DNA from: an uncultured Clostridia bacterium
Lineage (GTDB): Bacteria; Bacillota; Clostridia; Christensenellales; Borkfalkiaceae
Reading direction: 5' to 3'
Assembly (NCBI GenBank): GCA_944338165.1
Contig: CALVLN010000008.1
Span: 1 to 50,542 of the forward strand
Length of the DNA stretch: 50,542 nucleotides
Shown here piece by piece: positions 7,926-16,696 of this stretch (positions are counted from its first letter, which is position 1; each line of letters opens with the position of its first letter). Below the pieces are notes generated by a model. The model was not told the origin of the DNA. It did not search any database and worked only from the letters and a program-made list of their open reading frames with translations. The position numbers and the translations under genes were made by a program.

Positions 7926-8855
7926 ATGAACATCTATCGATCGGTCGGCGAGCTCATCGGGCATACGCCACTTCTGGAGCTTTCCAACCTCATGAAAAAG
8001 CACGCCCTCAGGGCGTCCCTTTGCGCAAAACTTGAATCGTTCAATCCCGCAGGGTCCGCCAAAGACCGCATCGCCAAGGCGATCATCGACGATGCGGAGG
8101 CGCGCGGCGTCCTGCATCCGGGCGCGGCGATCATCGAGCCGACGAGCGGGAATACGGGCATAGCGCTCTGCGCCCTTGCGGCGGCCCGCGGATATCGCGC
8201 CGTCATCGTCATGCCGGACAGCATGTCCGTCGAGCGCAGGCTTTTGATGAAGGCATACGGCGCGGAGCTCGTGCTCACGCCGGGAGCGGAGGGCATGGCC
8301 GGCGCGATCGCCAGGGCGGAGCAGCTGCACGCCGATATGCCCGGTTCTTTTATCGCGGGGCAGTTTACCAATCCCGCCAATCCGCTCGCCCACGAACGGA
8401 CGACGGGGCCGGAGATCTGGGAAGACGCGGGGGGCGACGTCGGCGCGTTCGTTGCGGGCGTCGGGACGGGCGGCACCGTCACGGGCGTCGGACGGTTTCT
8501 GAAAGGGAAGCATCCGGGCGTGCGCATCGTCGCCGTCGAGCCTGCCGGCTCTCCCGTGCTCTCGGGCGGCAAGGCGGGCGCGCACGGGCTGCAGGGGCTG
8601 GGTGCCGGCTTCGTGCCGGACACGCTGGATACGTCCGTTTACGATGAAGTGCTGGCGGTGACGGAAGCGGAGGCGTATCGCGCGGCGCGCGAACTCGCCG
8701 CGTGCGAGGGCGTGCTTGCCGGGATCTCTTCGGGTGCGGCGCTTTGGGCGGCGATCTCCGTCGCGGCGCGGGCGGAGTACGCGGGCAAACGCGTCGTGGT
8801 GCTGCTCCCCGACACGGGGGACCGATACCTCTCTACGCCGCTCTTTTCCGAATGA
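7926..8855 (+). CDS. cysK: Cysteine synthase A (O-acetylserine sulfhydrylase)
   Basis: This PLP enzyme of 309 residues makes cysteine from O-acetylserine and sulfide. The PLP lysine is K46 in NPAGSAKDRIA. The substrate/phosphate loop PTSGNTG is at 72-78, the glycine-rich VGTGGTVTGVG cradles the PLP phosphate, and GISSGAALWAA near the C-terminus matches the family. Length is typical of CysK. The ATG at 7926 lies one base after the stop of the YolD-like gene with GGAGGAAG in front, so it is probably expressed from the polymerase promoter. No T-box or S-box element is visible between them. A long bidirectional terminator follows. Confidence 0.93.
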   Translation: MNIYRSVGELIGHTPLLELSNLMKKHALRASLCAKLESFNPAGSAKDRIAKAIIDDAEARGVLHPGAAIIEPTSGNTGIALCALAAARGYRAVIVMPDSMSVERRLLMKAYGAELVLTPGAEGMAGAIARAEQLHADMPGSFIAGQFTNPANPLAHERTTGPEIWEDAGGDVGAFVAGVGTGGTVTGVGRFLKGKHPGVRIVAVEPAGSPVLSGGKAGAHGLQGLGAGFVPDTLDTSVYDEVLAVTEAEAYRAARELAACEGVLAGISSGAALWAAISVAARAEYAGKRVVVLLPDTGDRYLSTPLFSE

Positions 8856-8860
8856 AGCAA

Positions 8861-8900
8861 AAACGGGGGCGGGCGATCGAAAGATCGCCCGCCCCCGTTT
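8861..8900. terminator. Bidirectional terminator between cysK and the P-type ATPase gene
   Basis: An 18-base perfect inverted repeat (8861-8878 with 8883-8900) encloses a GAAA loop. It runs AAAC plus a GC-rich core on one side and GTTT on the other, and separates two convergent genes. Confidence 0.8.
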
Positions 8901-8914
8901 GTTGAAAAAGCGCG

Positions 8915-11488
8915 CTATTTTTGTTCGTCCGTGCTGTTCATGAGGTCACAGGCGCGGATGAGCAGATTGGAGAGCGGGAACGCCGCGAGCAGGATGCAGG
9001 CGGCATACAGCCACTCCGTGAGCGAGAAGGAAACTTCCGACCAGTGCGCATAGGTGATGTTCCCGAGGCCCGGGACGGAAAACACGAGGATGCAGCAGCC
9101 GACCATGGCGGCGTAAACGATGGCGCGCAGCATATTGAACGGCTGCAGGATGCGGAACAGGAGCACGAGCCCCGTCGTCGTGACCACGAACATGAGCATG
9201 GCCTGATAGTTGTAAGGCCCCGCAAAAAGGCCGGGGATAAACTGGTTGCCCAGGTAGACGGAGAACACGGCGGCGAGCAGCGTGAGCGCCGAGGGAATGG
9301 ACCGCGAAAGCACGTATAGGATAAAATTCCCGCGCACGCGTTCGCCGTTGGGCAGAAGGGCGAGCGCCGTCGAGGGCGCCCCCGCCACGAACACTTCAAA
9401 CAGCAGCATGTTGTCCGTCGTGAAGAAGTAGGGTTTGCGGATGCCCATGCAGATGAGCGCGAGGAGGGTGATGAACAGCGTCTTCATGATGTAGAGCGAG
9501 GCGCTGTTTTTGATGTTGTTGATGACCCGGCGCCCCTCATAGACGACGTTGGGCAGATTGAGGAAGTTGTTGTCCGTGAGCACGAGGTGGGAGACGTTGC
9601 GCGCCGCCTCGCTTCCCGACGCCACCGAGATGGCGCAGTCGGCTTCTTTGAGGGCAAGGATGTCGTTGACGCCGTCCCCCGTCATGGCGACGGTGCTGCC
9701 GTGCTTTTTCAGCGCCTTTACGAGGATGGCTTTCTGCTCGGGCGTCACGCGCCCGAAGACGGTGTACTGCGTCGCCACGTTTTCCACCTCCAGGTCGGTA
9801 AATCCGTCGAGGGAGATGTACTTGCCCGCGTTTTTCACGCCGACGCGCCGTGCGACCTCGGACACGGTCACGGGGTTGTCGCCCGAAATGATCTTGATCT
9901 CCACGCCGTTTTCGCGGAACCATTTGATGGTCTCCGCCGCGTCGCTGCGGATGTTGTCGGCAAGCGTGATGAGCGCGGCGGGGCGCAGGAGCGCGGGGAT
10001 CTTGTCGCCCGCGATGGGCGCGGGGGAATAGGCGAGCACGAGCACGCGCAGCCCCATCTGCGCATATTGTTTGACGATGCGGTCGATGCGCGGGGGCATG
10101 GGCCGCAGGACGAACTCCGGCGCACCCATGACGAAGGTCCCCGTGTCCCCGAAGGTGACCGCCGAAAGCTTGCGCTTGGAGGAGAAGGGGAGGGTCGCCG
10201 TCGCCTGCAGGGCGGAGGAATGCCCGAACCGGTTGAAGAGCGCCTGGGACGTCTGGTTGTTGTCGCCGAGCGCGGCGAGCATGGAGCCCATGACGTCGTC
10301 AAGCGAGTGTTCCGTGTAGTTGTTCAGGATCATGCAGTCGCTGACCGTCATGCGGCCGTCGGTGATGGTCCCCGTCTTGTCGAGGCACAACACGTCCACG
10401 CGCGCCAGCATTTCCAGAGAGTACATGTCCTGGACGAGCGTCTGTTTTTTGGCGAGCCGCCCGATGCCGATCGCCATGGCGATGGTGGTAAGCAGCAGCA
10501 GCCCGGAAGGGATCATGCCCACGACGACGGCGCAGGTGGAGCGGATGGTCCTGTTCAGGATCTCGCGGTCTATCATGGCGAAGCTGCCGCCGTTCGCGTT
10601 CCAGGTGACGAGGAACACCCCCGCCGCCACGAAGGGGATGGCAACGCCGATGACGCGGATGAACATCTTGATGGAATTGATGATCTCCGAGCGCGGCTTT
10701 TTGTATTTTTTGGCTTTGGAAGTAAGTTTGTTGAGGTAGGTGGCCTTTCCCACCTTTTCGGCGCGCACGCGGCAGGAACCGCTTGAAAGGAAGGATCCCG
10801 CGTACAGGGTGTCCCCGCGCGCTTTTTTGACGGGGACGGATTCGCCCGTTAACAGCGATTCGTTGACCTCGACGGTCCCTTCCGCGAGTTTGCAGTCCGC
10901 GGGGATCTGCTGCCCCGGTTCGAGCAGGATGACGTCGTCGAGCACGATGTCGCTGACGGGGATCTCCTTTCGCTTTCCGTCGCGGATCACCGTTGCCGTG
11001 GAGGAAACGAGCAGGGCAAGCTTGTCGATCTGCTTCTTTGCCAGCACCTCCTGCACGATCCCGATGGTGATGTTCACGGTAAAGATGGCGACGAAGAGAT
11101 ACTGCGAGAAGGGCGCGTGCGAATAGAGCAGCGCGATCGCCGCCAGCACGCACAAAAGGTTGAAAAAGGTGAACAGGTTGCCGAAGAAGATGCTCTTGTA
11201 CGACTTGGAATATTTGCGGTTGACGTCGTTGAAGAGGAATTGCTGAAAGCGCGTTTCCACCTGTTCCTGCGTGAGCCCCGCAGACAGCGCGGGCGTGAAC
11301 CGTTCGACTTCCGTTTCGGAGGGGATGTGTTTCGCCTTGCGGAAGCGCTTCATCAGCTGCTTGCGGTCCTCCGCCGGGCGTTCTTCCGTGTCCGATTCCA
11401 GCACGCGGGAGGCGAACCCGCGCGCGGGCGCCGTCTGTTCCGGTTCGGCTCCGTCCTCTGCGGGCGGTCTGTCAAAAAATCTGCTCAA
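8915..11488 (-). CDS. Cation-transporting P-type ATPase (CtpE-like)
   Basis: This 857-residue membrane pump uses ATP to move a cation. It has the actuator motif TGES (214-217), the phosphorylation motif DKTGTITDG with the aspartate at 370, GDGVND in the hinge, and about ten hydrophobic helices. The M4 ion-site motif reads MIPSGLLLLTT, where most Ca/Mg pumps have PEGL. Together with KKQIDKLALL after M2 this resembles the CtpE group, whose mycobacterial member imports Ca2+, so calcium is the best guess. An N-terminal extension of about 90 charged residues is unusual. The start is TTG with a GAGGTG SD; no better in-frame start is seen. It is monocistronic, with a promoter at 11557-11585, and is divergent from serS. 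Confidence 0.85.
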   Translation of the reverse strand: MSRFFDRPPAEDGAEPEQTAPARGFASRVLESDTEERPAEDRKQLMKRFRKAKHIPSETEVERFTPALSAGLTQEQVETRFQQFLFNDVNRKYSKSYKSIFFGNLFTFFNLLCVLAAIALLYSHAPFSQYLFVAIFTVNITIGIVQEVLAKKQIDKLALLVSSTATVIRDGKRKEIPVSDIVLDDVILLEPGQQIPADCKLAEGTVEVNESLLTGESVPVKKARGDTLYAGSFLSSGSCRVRAEKVGKATYLNKLTSKAKKYKKPRSEIINSIKMFIRVIGVAIPFVAAGVFLVTWNANGGSFAMIDREILNRTIRSTCAVVVGMIPSGLLLLTTIAMAIGIGRLAKKQTLVQDMYSLEMLARVDVLCLDKTGTITDGRMTVSDCMILNNYTEHSLDDVMGSMLAALGDNNQTSQALFNRFGHSSALQATATLPFSSKRKLSAVTFGDTGTFVMGAPEFVLRPMPPRIDRIVKQYAQMGLRVLVLAYSPAPIAGDKIPALLRPAALITLADNIRSDAAETIKWFRENGVEIKIISGDNPVTVSEVARRVGVKNAGKYISLDGFTDLEVENVATQYTVFGRVTPEQKAILVKALKKHGSTVAMTGDGVNDILALKEADCAISVASGSEAARNVSHLVLTDNNFLNLPNVVYEGRRVINNIKNSASLYIMKTLFITLLALICMGIRKPYFFTTDNMLLFEVFVAGAPSTALALLPNGERVRGNFILYVLSRSIPSALTLLAAVFSVYLGNQFIPGLFAGPYNYQAMLMFVVTTTGLVLLFRILQPFNMLRAIVYAAMVGCCILVFSVPGLGNITYAHWSEVSFSLTEWLYAACILLAAFPLSNLLIRACDLMNSTDEQK

Positions 11489-11556
11489 TGTGCACCTCGT
11501 GCGGGGCGGCGGGATTGACGCCGCAGCGCCGTGCGCCCCGCGTGCATTCTACTGCT

Positions 11557-11585
11557 ATTATAGCATATTCTCCGACAAAAAACAA
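11557..11585 (-). promoter_or_regulatory. Promoter for the P-type ATPase gene
   Basis: On the minus strand TTGTTT, 17 bases, then TATAAT preceded by TGC (extended -10). Confidence 0.65.
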
Positions 11586-11644
11586 AAGAAAGGCGGGAAA
11601 AAAGTTAATTTTTTTGCCGTGTCGGCAAAAGCGGGGCGAAACCG

Positions 11645-11688
11645 TTGATTTTCACGCGCGAAAGTTGTATAATGGGGAAAAATTCCCC
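11645..11688 (+). promoter_or_regulatory. serS promoter with a palindrome at the start site
   Basis: TTGATT (11645-11650), 17 bases, TATAAT (11668-11673). Immediately downstream, 11674-11688 is the palindrome GGGGAAAAATTCCCC, which covers the predicted transcription start near 11680 and could be an operator or a 5'-end hairpin. Confidence 0.75.
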
Positions 11689-11701
11689 AATGAGGACGGT
11701 T

Positions 11702-12988
11702 ATGATCGATATCAATCTCATCCGCACGTCGCCCGAAACCGTGCGGGAAAATATCCGTAAAAAATTTCAGGACCACAAACTTCCCCTCGTCGACGAGGCG
11801 ATCGCGCTGGATGCGAAAAAGCGCGCCCTGCAGACGGAGGGGGACGAACTGCGCGCCGCGCGCAACGCGCTCTCCAAGAAGATCGGCCTTCTGATGAAGG
11901 AGAAAAAGCTCGCCGAGGCGGAGCAGGTCAAGGCGGAGGTCGCACGCGACGCCGCGCGCCTTGCCGAAGTCGAGCAGGAGACGGAGCAGGCCGCCGCCCG
12001 CCTCAAAGAAGTGATGATGAGCATCCCCAACATCATTTCTCCCGAGACGCCCATCGGCAAGGATGATTCGGAGAACGTGGAACGGGAACGCTTTTTGGAG
12101 CCCGCCGTTCCGGCATTTGAAGTGCCCTATCACCTCGACATCCTGGAAAAACTTGACGGTATCGATATCGACAGCGCCCGCCGCACCAGCGGGCAGGGAT
12201 TCTATTATCTCACGGGCGATGTCGCCCGCCTGCATTCCGCCGTCCTCGCTTACGCGCGCGATTTCATGATCGGGAAGGGCTTTACCTATTGCATCCCGCC
12301 GTTCATGATCCGTTCCGACGTCGTTTCCGGCGTCATGAGCTTTGAGGAAATGGACGGCATGATGTACAAGATCGAGGGGGAAGATCTCTACCTCATCGGC
12401 ACGAGCGAGCATTCCATGATCGGGCGGTTCATGGGCCAGACCGTCGACGAGGGGCGCCTGCCCCTCACGCTCACCAGCTATTCCCCCTGCTTCCGCAAGG
12501 AGAAGGGCGCACACGGCATCGAGGAGCGCGGCATCTACCGCATCCATCAGTTTGAAAAGCAGGAGATGATCGTCATCTGCAAGCCGGAGGACAGCTGCGA
12601 ATGGTTTGAGAAGATGTATCGTTACACCGTCGAACTCTTCGTCTCCATGGGCATTCCCGTGCGCACGCTCGAGTGCTGCTCGGGCGATCTTGCCGACCTC
12701 AAATACCGCAGCCTCGACGTGGAGGCATGGTCGCCGCGCCAGAAGAAGTATTTTGAAGTGGGGTCCTGTTCGAACCTGACCGACGCGCAGGCGCGCCGCC
12801 TCAACATCCGCTACAAGACGGACAAGGGGACGGCGTTTGCGCACACGCTCAACAATACCGTCGTCGCGCCGCCGCGCATGCTCATCGCGTTTTTGGAAAA
12901 TCACCTGCAAGAGGACGGCAGCGTCACCATTCCCGAGGTGCTGCGCCCGTACATGGGCGGCATCTCCGTGATCGCGCCCAAGAAGTGA
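11702..12988 (+). CDS. serS: Seryl-tRNA synthetase
   Basis: The 428-residue class II synthetase charges tRNA-Ser. An N-terminal coiled-coil arm (about residues 30-110, rich in Lys, Glu and Ala) would grip the long variable arm of tRNA-Ser. The catalytic core follows, with TSEHSMIG, the motif 2 region CFRKEKGAHGIEERGIYR and a C-terminal motif 3 NNTVVAPPRMLIAFLENH. Motif 2 differs from the common bacterial CFRxEAGSAGRDTRG form and looks like the variant found in a subset of Clostridia. ATG 11702 follows GAGGACGG. The promoter at 11645-11673 lies over an in-frame upstream TTG, which excludes that start. Cytoplasmic. Confidence 0.93.
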   Translation: MIDINLIRTSPETVRENIRKKFQDHKLPLVDEAIALDAKKRALQTEGDELRAARNALSKKIGLLMKEKKLAEAEQVKAEVARDAARLAEVEQETEQAAARLKEVMMSIPNIISPETPIGKDDSENVERERFLEPAVPAFEVPYHLDILEKLDGIDIDSARRTSGQGFYYLTGDVARLHSAVLAYARDFMIGKGFTYCIPPFMIRSDVVSGVMSFEEMDGMMYKIEGEDLYLIGTSEHSMIGRFMGQTVDEGRLPLTLTSYSPCFRKEKGAHGIEERGIYRIHQFEKQEMIVICKPEDSCEWFEKMYRYTVELFVSMGIPVRTLECCSGDLADLKYRSLDVEAWSPRQKKYFEVGSCSNLTDAQARRLNIRYKTDKGTAFAHTLNNTVVAPPRMLIAFLENHLQEDGSVTIPEVLRPYMGGISVIAPKK

Positions 12989-13019
12989 TGCGGGGCGGAG
13001 CCGGGAGGACGGAGGCGGT

Positions 13020-13976
13020 ATGAAGTACGTCTTTTTCGATATTGAATGCGCCTGCGTCTATAAGACCGTCGCCAAGATCTGCGCGTTCGGTTACGTCGTC
13101 ACCGACGAGAGTTTCCGCGAGAAGGAGCGCAGGGAGATCCTCATCAATCCCAAGGGGAAATTCCACCTCACCGGCCGCAGGGGCGGGGGAGGGCTGGTGC
13201 TCCCCTATGAATACGAGGATTTCAAGCAATACCCGCTCTTTCCCGAGATCTACCCGCGCATCAAGGCGCTGCTTGAGGCGGAAAATACGCTCGTCTGCGG
13301 ACATGCCACCCGCAACGACGTCAATTATCTGAATCTGGAAACGCGGCGCTACAAGCTCCCGTCGTTTCGCTTTGCGTTTCACGATACGCAGTTTTTGTAT
13401 ATGAACATGGAAAACGCGTTCAGCCGCCAGTACGGGCTGCAGACGATGGCGGAATCGCTGGGCGTCGAGTTCACGCCCCACCGCGCCGTGGACGACGCGT
13501 ACGCCACCATGCGCGTGTGCGAGGCGATCTGCCGCCGCGAACGGACGGGGCTGAACGCCCTCATTTCCCGTTACGGCGTCCTGCCCGGGCGCATCGCCGA
13601 TTACCGCATCGAGACGCCGCATTCCGCGCAGGAGCGCAGCTATCACGCCATGCGCGAGCAGGAACGGGAGCAGCGCGCCAAGACGCGGGACGCCTTCTTC
13701 CGCTTCGTCAACAAGAACATGCCGCGCCGCCGCCGCGGCGGCTCGCTCGATGGGAAGGTGTTTTGCTTTGCGCGCGAGCTCGAGGACGGCTATCCCGACG
13801 CGAGAAAGCTGCTCGCGGAGATCTTTGCCTGCGGCGGGACGTATACCTCTCACCCCGCCGAATGCAACGTGTACATCGGGCGGGCGCGGGAGGGGACGCG
13901 CTGTCAGAACGCGCTCGATGCGGGCGCGGCGTTTATCCCGCTGGACGCGCTGGAACGCGCCCTGGAGACCGTATGA
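13020..13976 (+). CDS. DEDDh-type 3'-5' exonuclease with C-terminal BRCT-like domain
   Basis: This 318-residue protein resembles DnaQ-family exonucleases. The first carboxylates are in FFDIE (D7, E9), the middle aspartate is D100 in GHATRNDVNYL, and the last motif HRAVDDA gives H154 and D159. A charged linker (about 200-235, very Arg-rich) leads to a C-terminal region GKVFCFARELEDGYPDARKL to IPLDALERAL. That region has the size and pattern of a BRCT domain, which in DNA-repair proteins binds DNA ends or partners. A nuclease-BRCT combination suggests DNA processing, though RNA cannot be excluded. The SD GGAGG sits upstream of ATG 13020. The stop overlaps the rsmF start (ATGA), so the two are translationally coupled. 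Confidence 0.8.
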   Translation: MKYVFFDIECACVYKTVAKICAFGYVVTDESFREKERREILINPKGKFHLTGRRGGGGLVLPYEYEDFKQYPLFPEIYPRIKALLEAENTLVCGHATRNDVNYLNLETRRYKLPSFRFAFHDTQFLYMNMENAFSRQYGLQTMAESLGVEFTPHRAVDDAYATMRVCEAICRRERTGLNALISRYGVLPGRIADYRIETPHSAQERSYHAMREQEREQRAKTRDAFFRFVNKNMPRRRRGGSLDGKVFCFARELEDGYPDARKLLAEIFACGGTYTSHPAECNVYIGRAREGTRCQNALDAGAAFIPLDALERALETV

Positions 13977-15262
13977 ATCTTCCCGGACAATTTATCGGAC
14001 GCATGCAGAAAAAGTTGGGGAACGCCTTCCCCGACTTTTTGCGTACCTACGGGCGCCCGCCCGAAAAGGGGGTACGCGTCAATACGCTCAAGATTTCCCG
14101 CGGGGAATTTTTGCGCCTTGCGCCCGTCCCCACGGACGGCGCGGTGCCGTGGGAGGAGAACGGATTTTATACGGCGGCGGAAAAACCGGGCGCTACGATC
14201 GCCCACGCGGCCGGGCTGTATTATTGCCAGGAACCTTCCGCGATGTGCGCCGTGCCCCTGCTCGGCGTGCAGCCGGGCGAACGCGTGCTCGACCTGTGCG
14301 CCGCGCCCGGGGGCAAAACGACGCAGCTCGCTTCCGCGCTTCGCGGGGAAGGGCTGCTGATCGCCAACGAATACGTCTATTCCCGCGCCGGCGTGCTCTC
14401 GCAGAACGTCGAGCGGATGGGGATAAAAAACTGCGCCGTGACGAGCGCGTCTCCCGCGGCGCTTTCCGCGGCGTTCGGCGCGTCGTTCGACAAGGTGCTC
14501 GTCGACGCGCCCTGCTCGGGGGAGGGCATGTTCAAAAAGGAGCCCAACGCCATCCCCGAATGGAGCGAGGAGAACGTCTCCCGCTGTGCCGCGCGCCAGG
14601 CGGAGATCTTAGAGAGCGCCGCGTCGCTGCTCGTCCCGGGCGGGCGCATGGTGTATTCTACCTGCACCTTTTCCGAAGAAGAAAACGAAGGGCAGATCGC
14701 GCGGTTCCTGCGCGCGCATCCGGAATTCCGTCTGCTGCGGCAGGAGCGCCTGTACCCGCACGAAGTGCGCGGAGAGGGGCACTTTGCCGCTCTGCTGGAA
14801 AAAGACGAAGGCGCGGGCATGTCTATGCCTATGCGCCCGTTTGCGCCCGTTTCCGCGGCGGCGCGACGGGCGGCAGAGGCGTTCGCGGAGGAGTTCTTCG
14901 CCGCGCCGCTTTCCGGCGTGCTTGCGGCGGCGCACGGAGATCCGGGCCGGTTGTATCTGGTCCCCGAGGGGATGGGCGCGCTTCCCGTTCCCGTCCTCCG
15001 CTGCGGCGTCGAGCTGGGGCGGCTGGAAAAAGGGATCTTTCGCCCCGCGCACGCCCTTGCCATGGCTTGCGCGGGCGGACAGGCGCGGCGTTTCGTCGAG
15101 CTTGACGACGGGGCGGCGGCAAAGTTCCTTCGCGGCGAGACGGCGGCAAGCGGGCTTGAAGACGGCTGGTGCCTCGTCGGCTGGCACGGTTACCCGCTCG
15201 GCCTCGGCAAGATCGTCGGGGGCGTCGTCAAAAACCATTATCCCAAGGGGCTGCGCCGCTGA
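13973..15262 (+). CDS. rsmF: 16S rRNA m5C methyltransferase, RsmF/RsmB-NOP family
   Basis: The 429-residue protein methylates cytosine C5 in rRNA using S-adenosylmethionine. The SAM-binding motif DLCAAPGGKT is at 107-116. The two family cysteines are C181 in DAPCSGEGM and C231 in YSTCTFSEEEN, one nucleophile and one release residue. An N-terminal domain of about 90 residues with RVNTLK precedes the catalytic core. The C-terminal part (about 300-429) resembles the extra domains of RsmF/YebU, with LVGWHGYPLGLGK near the end. It starts at the ATG inside the stop of the exonuclease gene. The exact target base cannot be told from sequence, and NSUN-like tRNA activity is an alternative. A strong terminator follows. 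Confidence 0.88.
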   Translation: MNLPGQFIGRMQKKLGNAFPDFLRTYGRPPEKGVRVNTLKISRGEFLRLAPVPTDGAVPWEENGFYTAAEKPGATIAHAAGLYYCQEPSAMCAVPLLGVQPGERVLDLCAAPGGKTTQLASALRGEGLLIANEYVYSRAGVLSQNVERMGIKNCAVTSASPAALSAAFGASFDKVLVDAPCSGEGMFKKEPNAIPEWSEENVSRCAARQAEILESAASLLVPGGRMVYSTCTFSEEENEGQIARFLRAHPEFRLLRQERLYPHEVRGEGHFAALLEKDEGAGMSMPMRPFAPVSAAARRAAEAFAEEFFAAPLSGVLAAAHGDPGRLYLVPEGMGALPVPVLRCGVELGRLEKGIFRPAHALAMACAGGQARRFVELDDGAAAKFLRGETAASGLEDGWCLVGWHGYPLGLGKIVGGVVKNHYPKGLRR

Positions 15263-15287
15263 GCGCGGCCTTTCTGACGGCAAAACA

Positions 15288-15328
15288 GCCGCCCGTCCGG
15301 AAATTCCGGGCGGGCGGCCGTTCTTTTC
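15288..15328. terminator. Terminator between convergent rsmF and MFS genes
   Basis: GCCGCCCGTCCGGA pairs with TCCGGGCGGGCGGC (one G-U pair). It is followed by CGTTCTTTTC on the plus strand. Confidence 0.7.
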
Positions 15329-15349
15329 TGAAAGAGGGAATTGTGAGCG

Positions 15350-16687
15350 TTAAGGTGACTCCGTCTGCGCGGCGTCGCTGCCTTCGTCCGGCGCATCGGG
15401 GGGAGCCGCCGTGCCGTCGGTCTCCTTCTGCGCGTTCAAAAAGCGGCGGTTTTCTCTTGCCGCGAAGAGGAACACGAGGATGCCGAGCGCGAGCAGGCAG
15501 GCGATGGGAATGGCGCCGAGGTTGACGGACCCCGTCGCGTGGGTGACGACGCCGACGAGCAGGGTGCCGATGAAGGCTGCGCCCTTGCCGAAGATGTCGA
15601 GGATGCCGAACAGGCAGCCCGATTGCTCGGCGGGGATGATCTTGGCGAAGTAGGAGCGGGAGAGCGCCTGCACGCCGCCCTGGAACAATCCGACGGCGAC
15701 GGCGAGCAGCCAGAACTGCCACACCGAGGTCATGAATACGGCGAACACGGCGATGCCCGTGTAGGCGACGATGCAGATGAGGATGAGCACGTCGTTCCGC
15801 ACGCGGTCGGCAAGTTTCCCCATGACGATCGCGGCAGGGAAGGCGATGATCTGCGTTAAAAGCAGGGCGAGCAGCAGGTTGGTCATGTCAAACCCGAGCG
15901 TATCGCCGAAGGACGTCGCCATGTCGATGACGGTATAGACGCCGTCTATGTAGAGGAAGAAGGCGACGAGGAAGAGGATGATGCCCTTTTTGTTGGGCAC
16001 GTTGGATTTTTTGGAGAAGACGGAGAACAGCCGCCTGAAGTTGTCGCGGACGGCGTGCGGCGTGCGCGGCACGAAGTGCGTCTGCCTGTAATCTTTGGCG
16101 AGCGGCAGGGTAAAGAGCAGCCACCAGACCGCCGTGATGACGAGGGAGACGGGGATGGAGACGGCATAGTCGAGCCCCGAGAAGAGCACCACGACGACGC
16201 AGATGAGGAAGGGAATGCAGCTGCCGATGTATCCGAAGGCATACCCCTTGGAGGAGACGATGTCCGTGCGGCCCGGCTCTACCATGTCCACGAGCATGGC
16301 GTCGTAGAAGGCGAGGCTGCCCGAATAAAAGATCTTTACCACGATGAACACGGCGAGGAAGACGAGCCAAGGCATGGGGATGCCGAGCAGTCCGCAGCCG
16401 AGGATGCCGAGCGCGGCAAAGGCGAGGAAGATGGGCTTTTTATAGCCGTTGAAGTCGCTCATCGTGCCGAAGATGGGGCTCAGCACGGCGACGCAGAGGG
16501 TGACGATGCTCGCCGCGTATCCCCAATAGGCGGTCGCCGTTTCGTTGGGGACGCCGGACGCTTCCGCGATGCCGTTGAAATAGATGGGGAGGATGGTGGT
16601 GATGAACAGCGTAAATGCCGAGTTGCCGACGTCGTACAGGATCCAGCTCCATTCGCGGCGGCGTTCTTTGGAAAGGCGAAGGTTCAT
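15350..16687 (-). CDS. MFS transporter, UMF1/Atg22 family
   Basis: This 445-residue inner-membrane protein has about twelve hydrophobic segments. The opening WSWILYDVGNSAFTLFITTILP matches the N-terminal signature of the UMF1/Atg22 branch (YD.GNSAF). The loop between helices 2 and 3 reads SPIFGTMSDFNGYKK, the usual MFS loop. The C-terminal 30 residues are acidic and probably cytoplasmic. Substrate unknown; yeast Atg22 exports amino acids from the vacuole, but this does not transfer safely. ATG 16687 has GAGGTGAGAG upstream and starts nine bases after the phospholipase-like gene, forming a two-gene operon. Confidence 0.85.
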   Translation of the reverse strand: MNLRLSKERRREWSWILYDVGNSAFTLFITTILPIYFNGIAEASGVPNETATAYWGYAASIVTLCVAVLSPIFGTMSDFNGYKKPIFLAFAALGILGCGLLGIPMPWLVFLAVFIVVKIFYSGSLAFYDAMLVDMVEPGRTDIVSSKGYAFGYIGSCIPFLICVVVVLFSGLDYAVSIPVSLVITAVWWLLFTLPLAKDYRQTHFVPRTPHAVRDNFRRLFSVFSKKSNVPNKKGIILFLVAFFLYIDGVYTVIDMATSFGDTLGFDMTNLLLALLLTQIIAFPAAIVMGKLADRVRNDVLILICIVAYTGIAVFAVFMTSVWQFWLLAVAVGLFQGGVQALSRSYFAKIIPAEQSGCLFGILDIFGKGAAFIGTLLVGVVTHATGSVNLGAIPIACLLALGILVFLFAARENRRFLNAQKETDGTAAPPDAPDEGSDAAQTESP

Positions 16688-16696
16688 GCTCTCACC

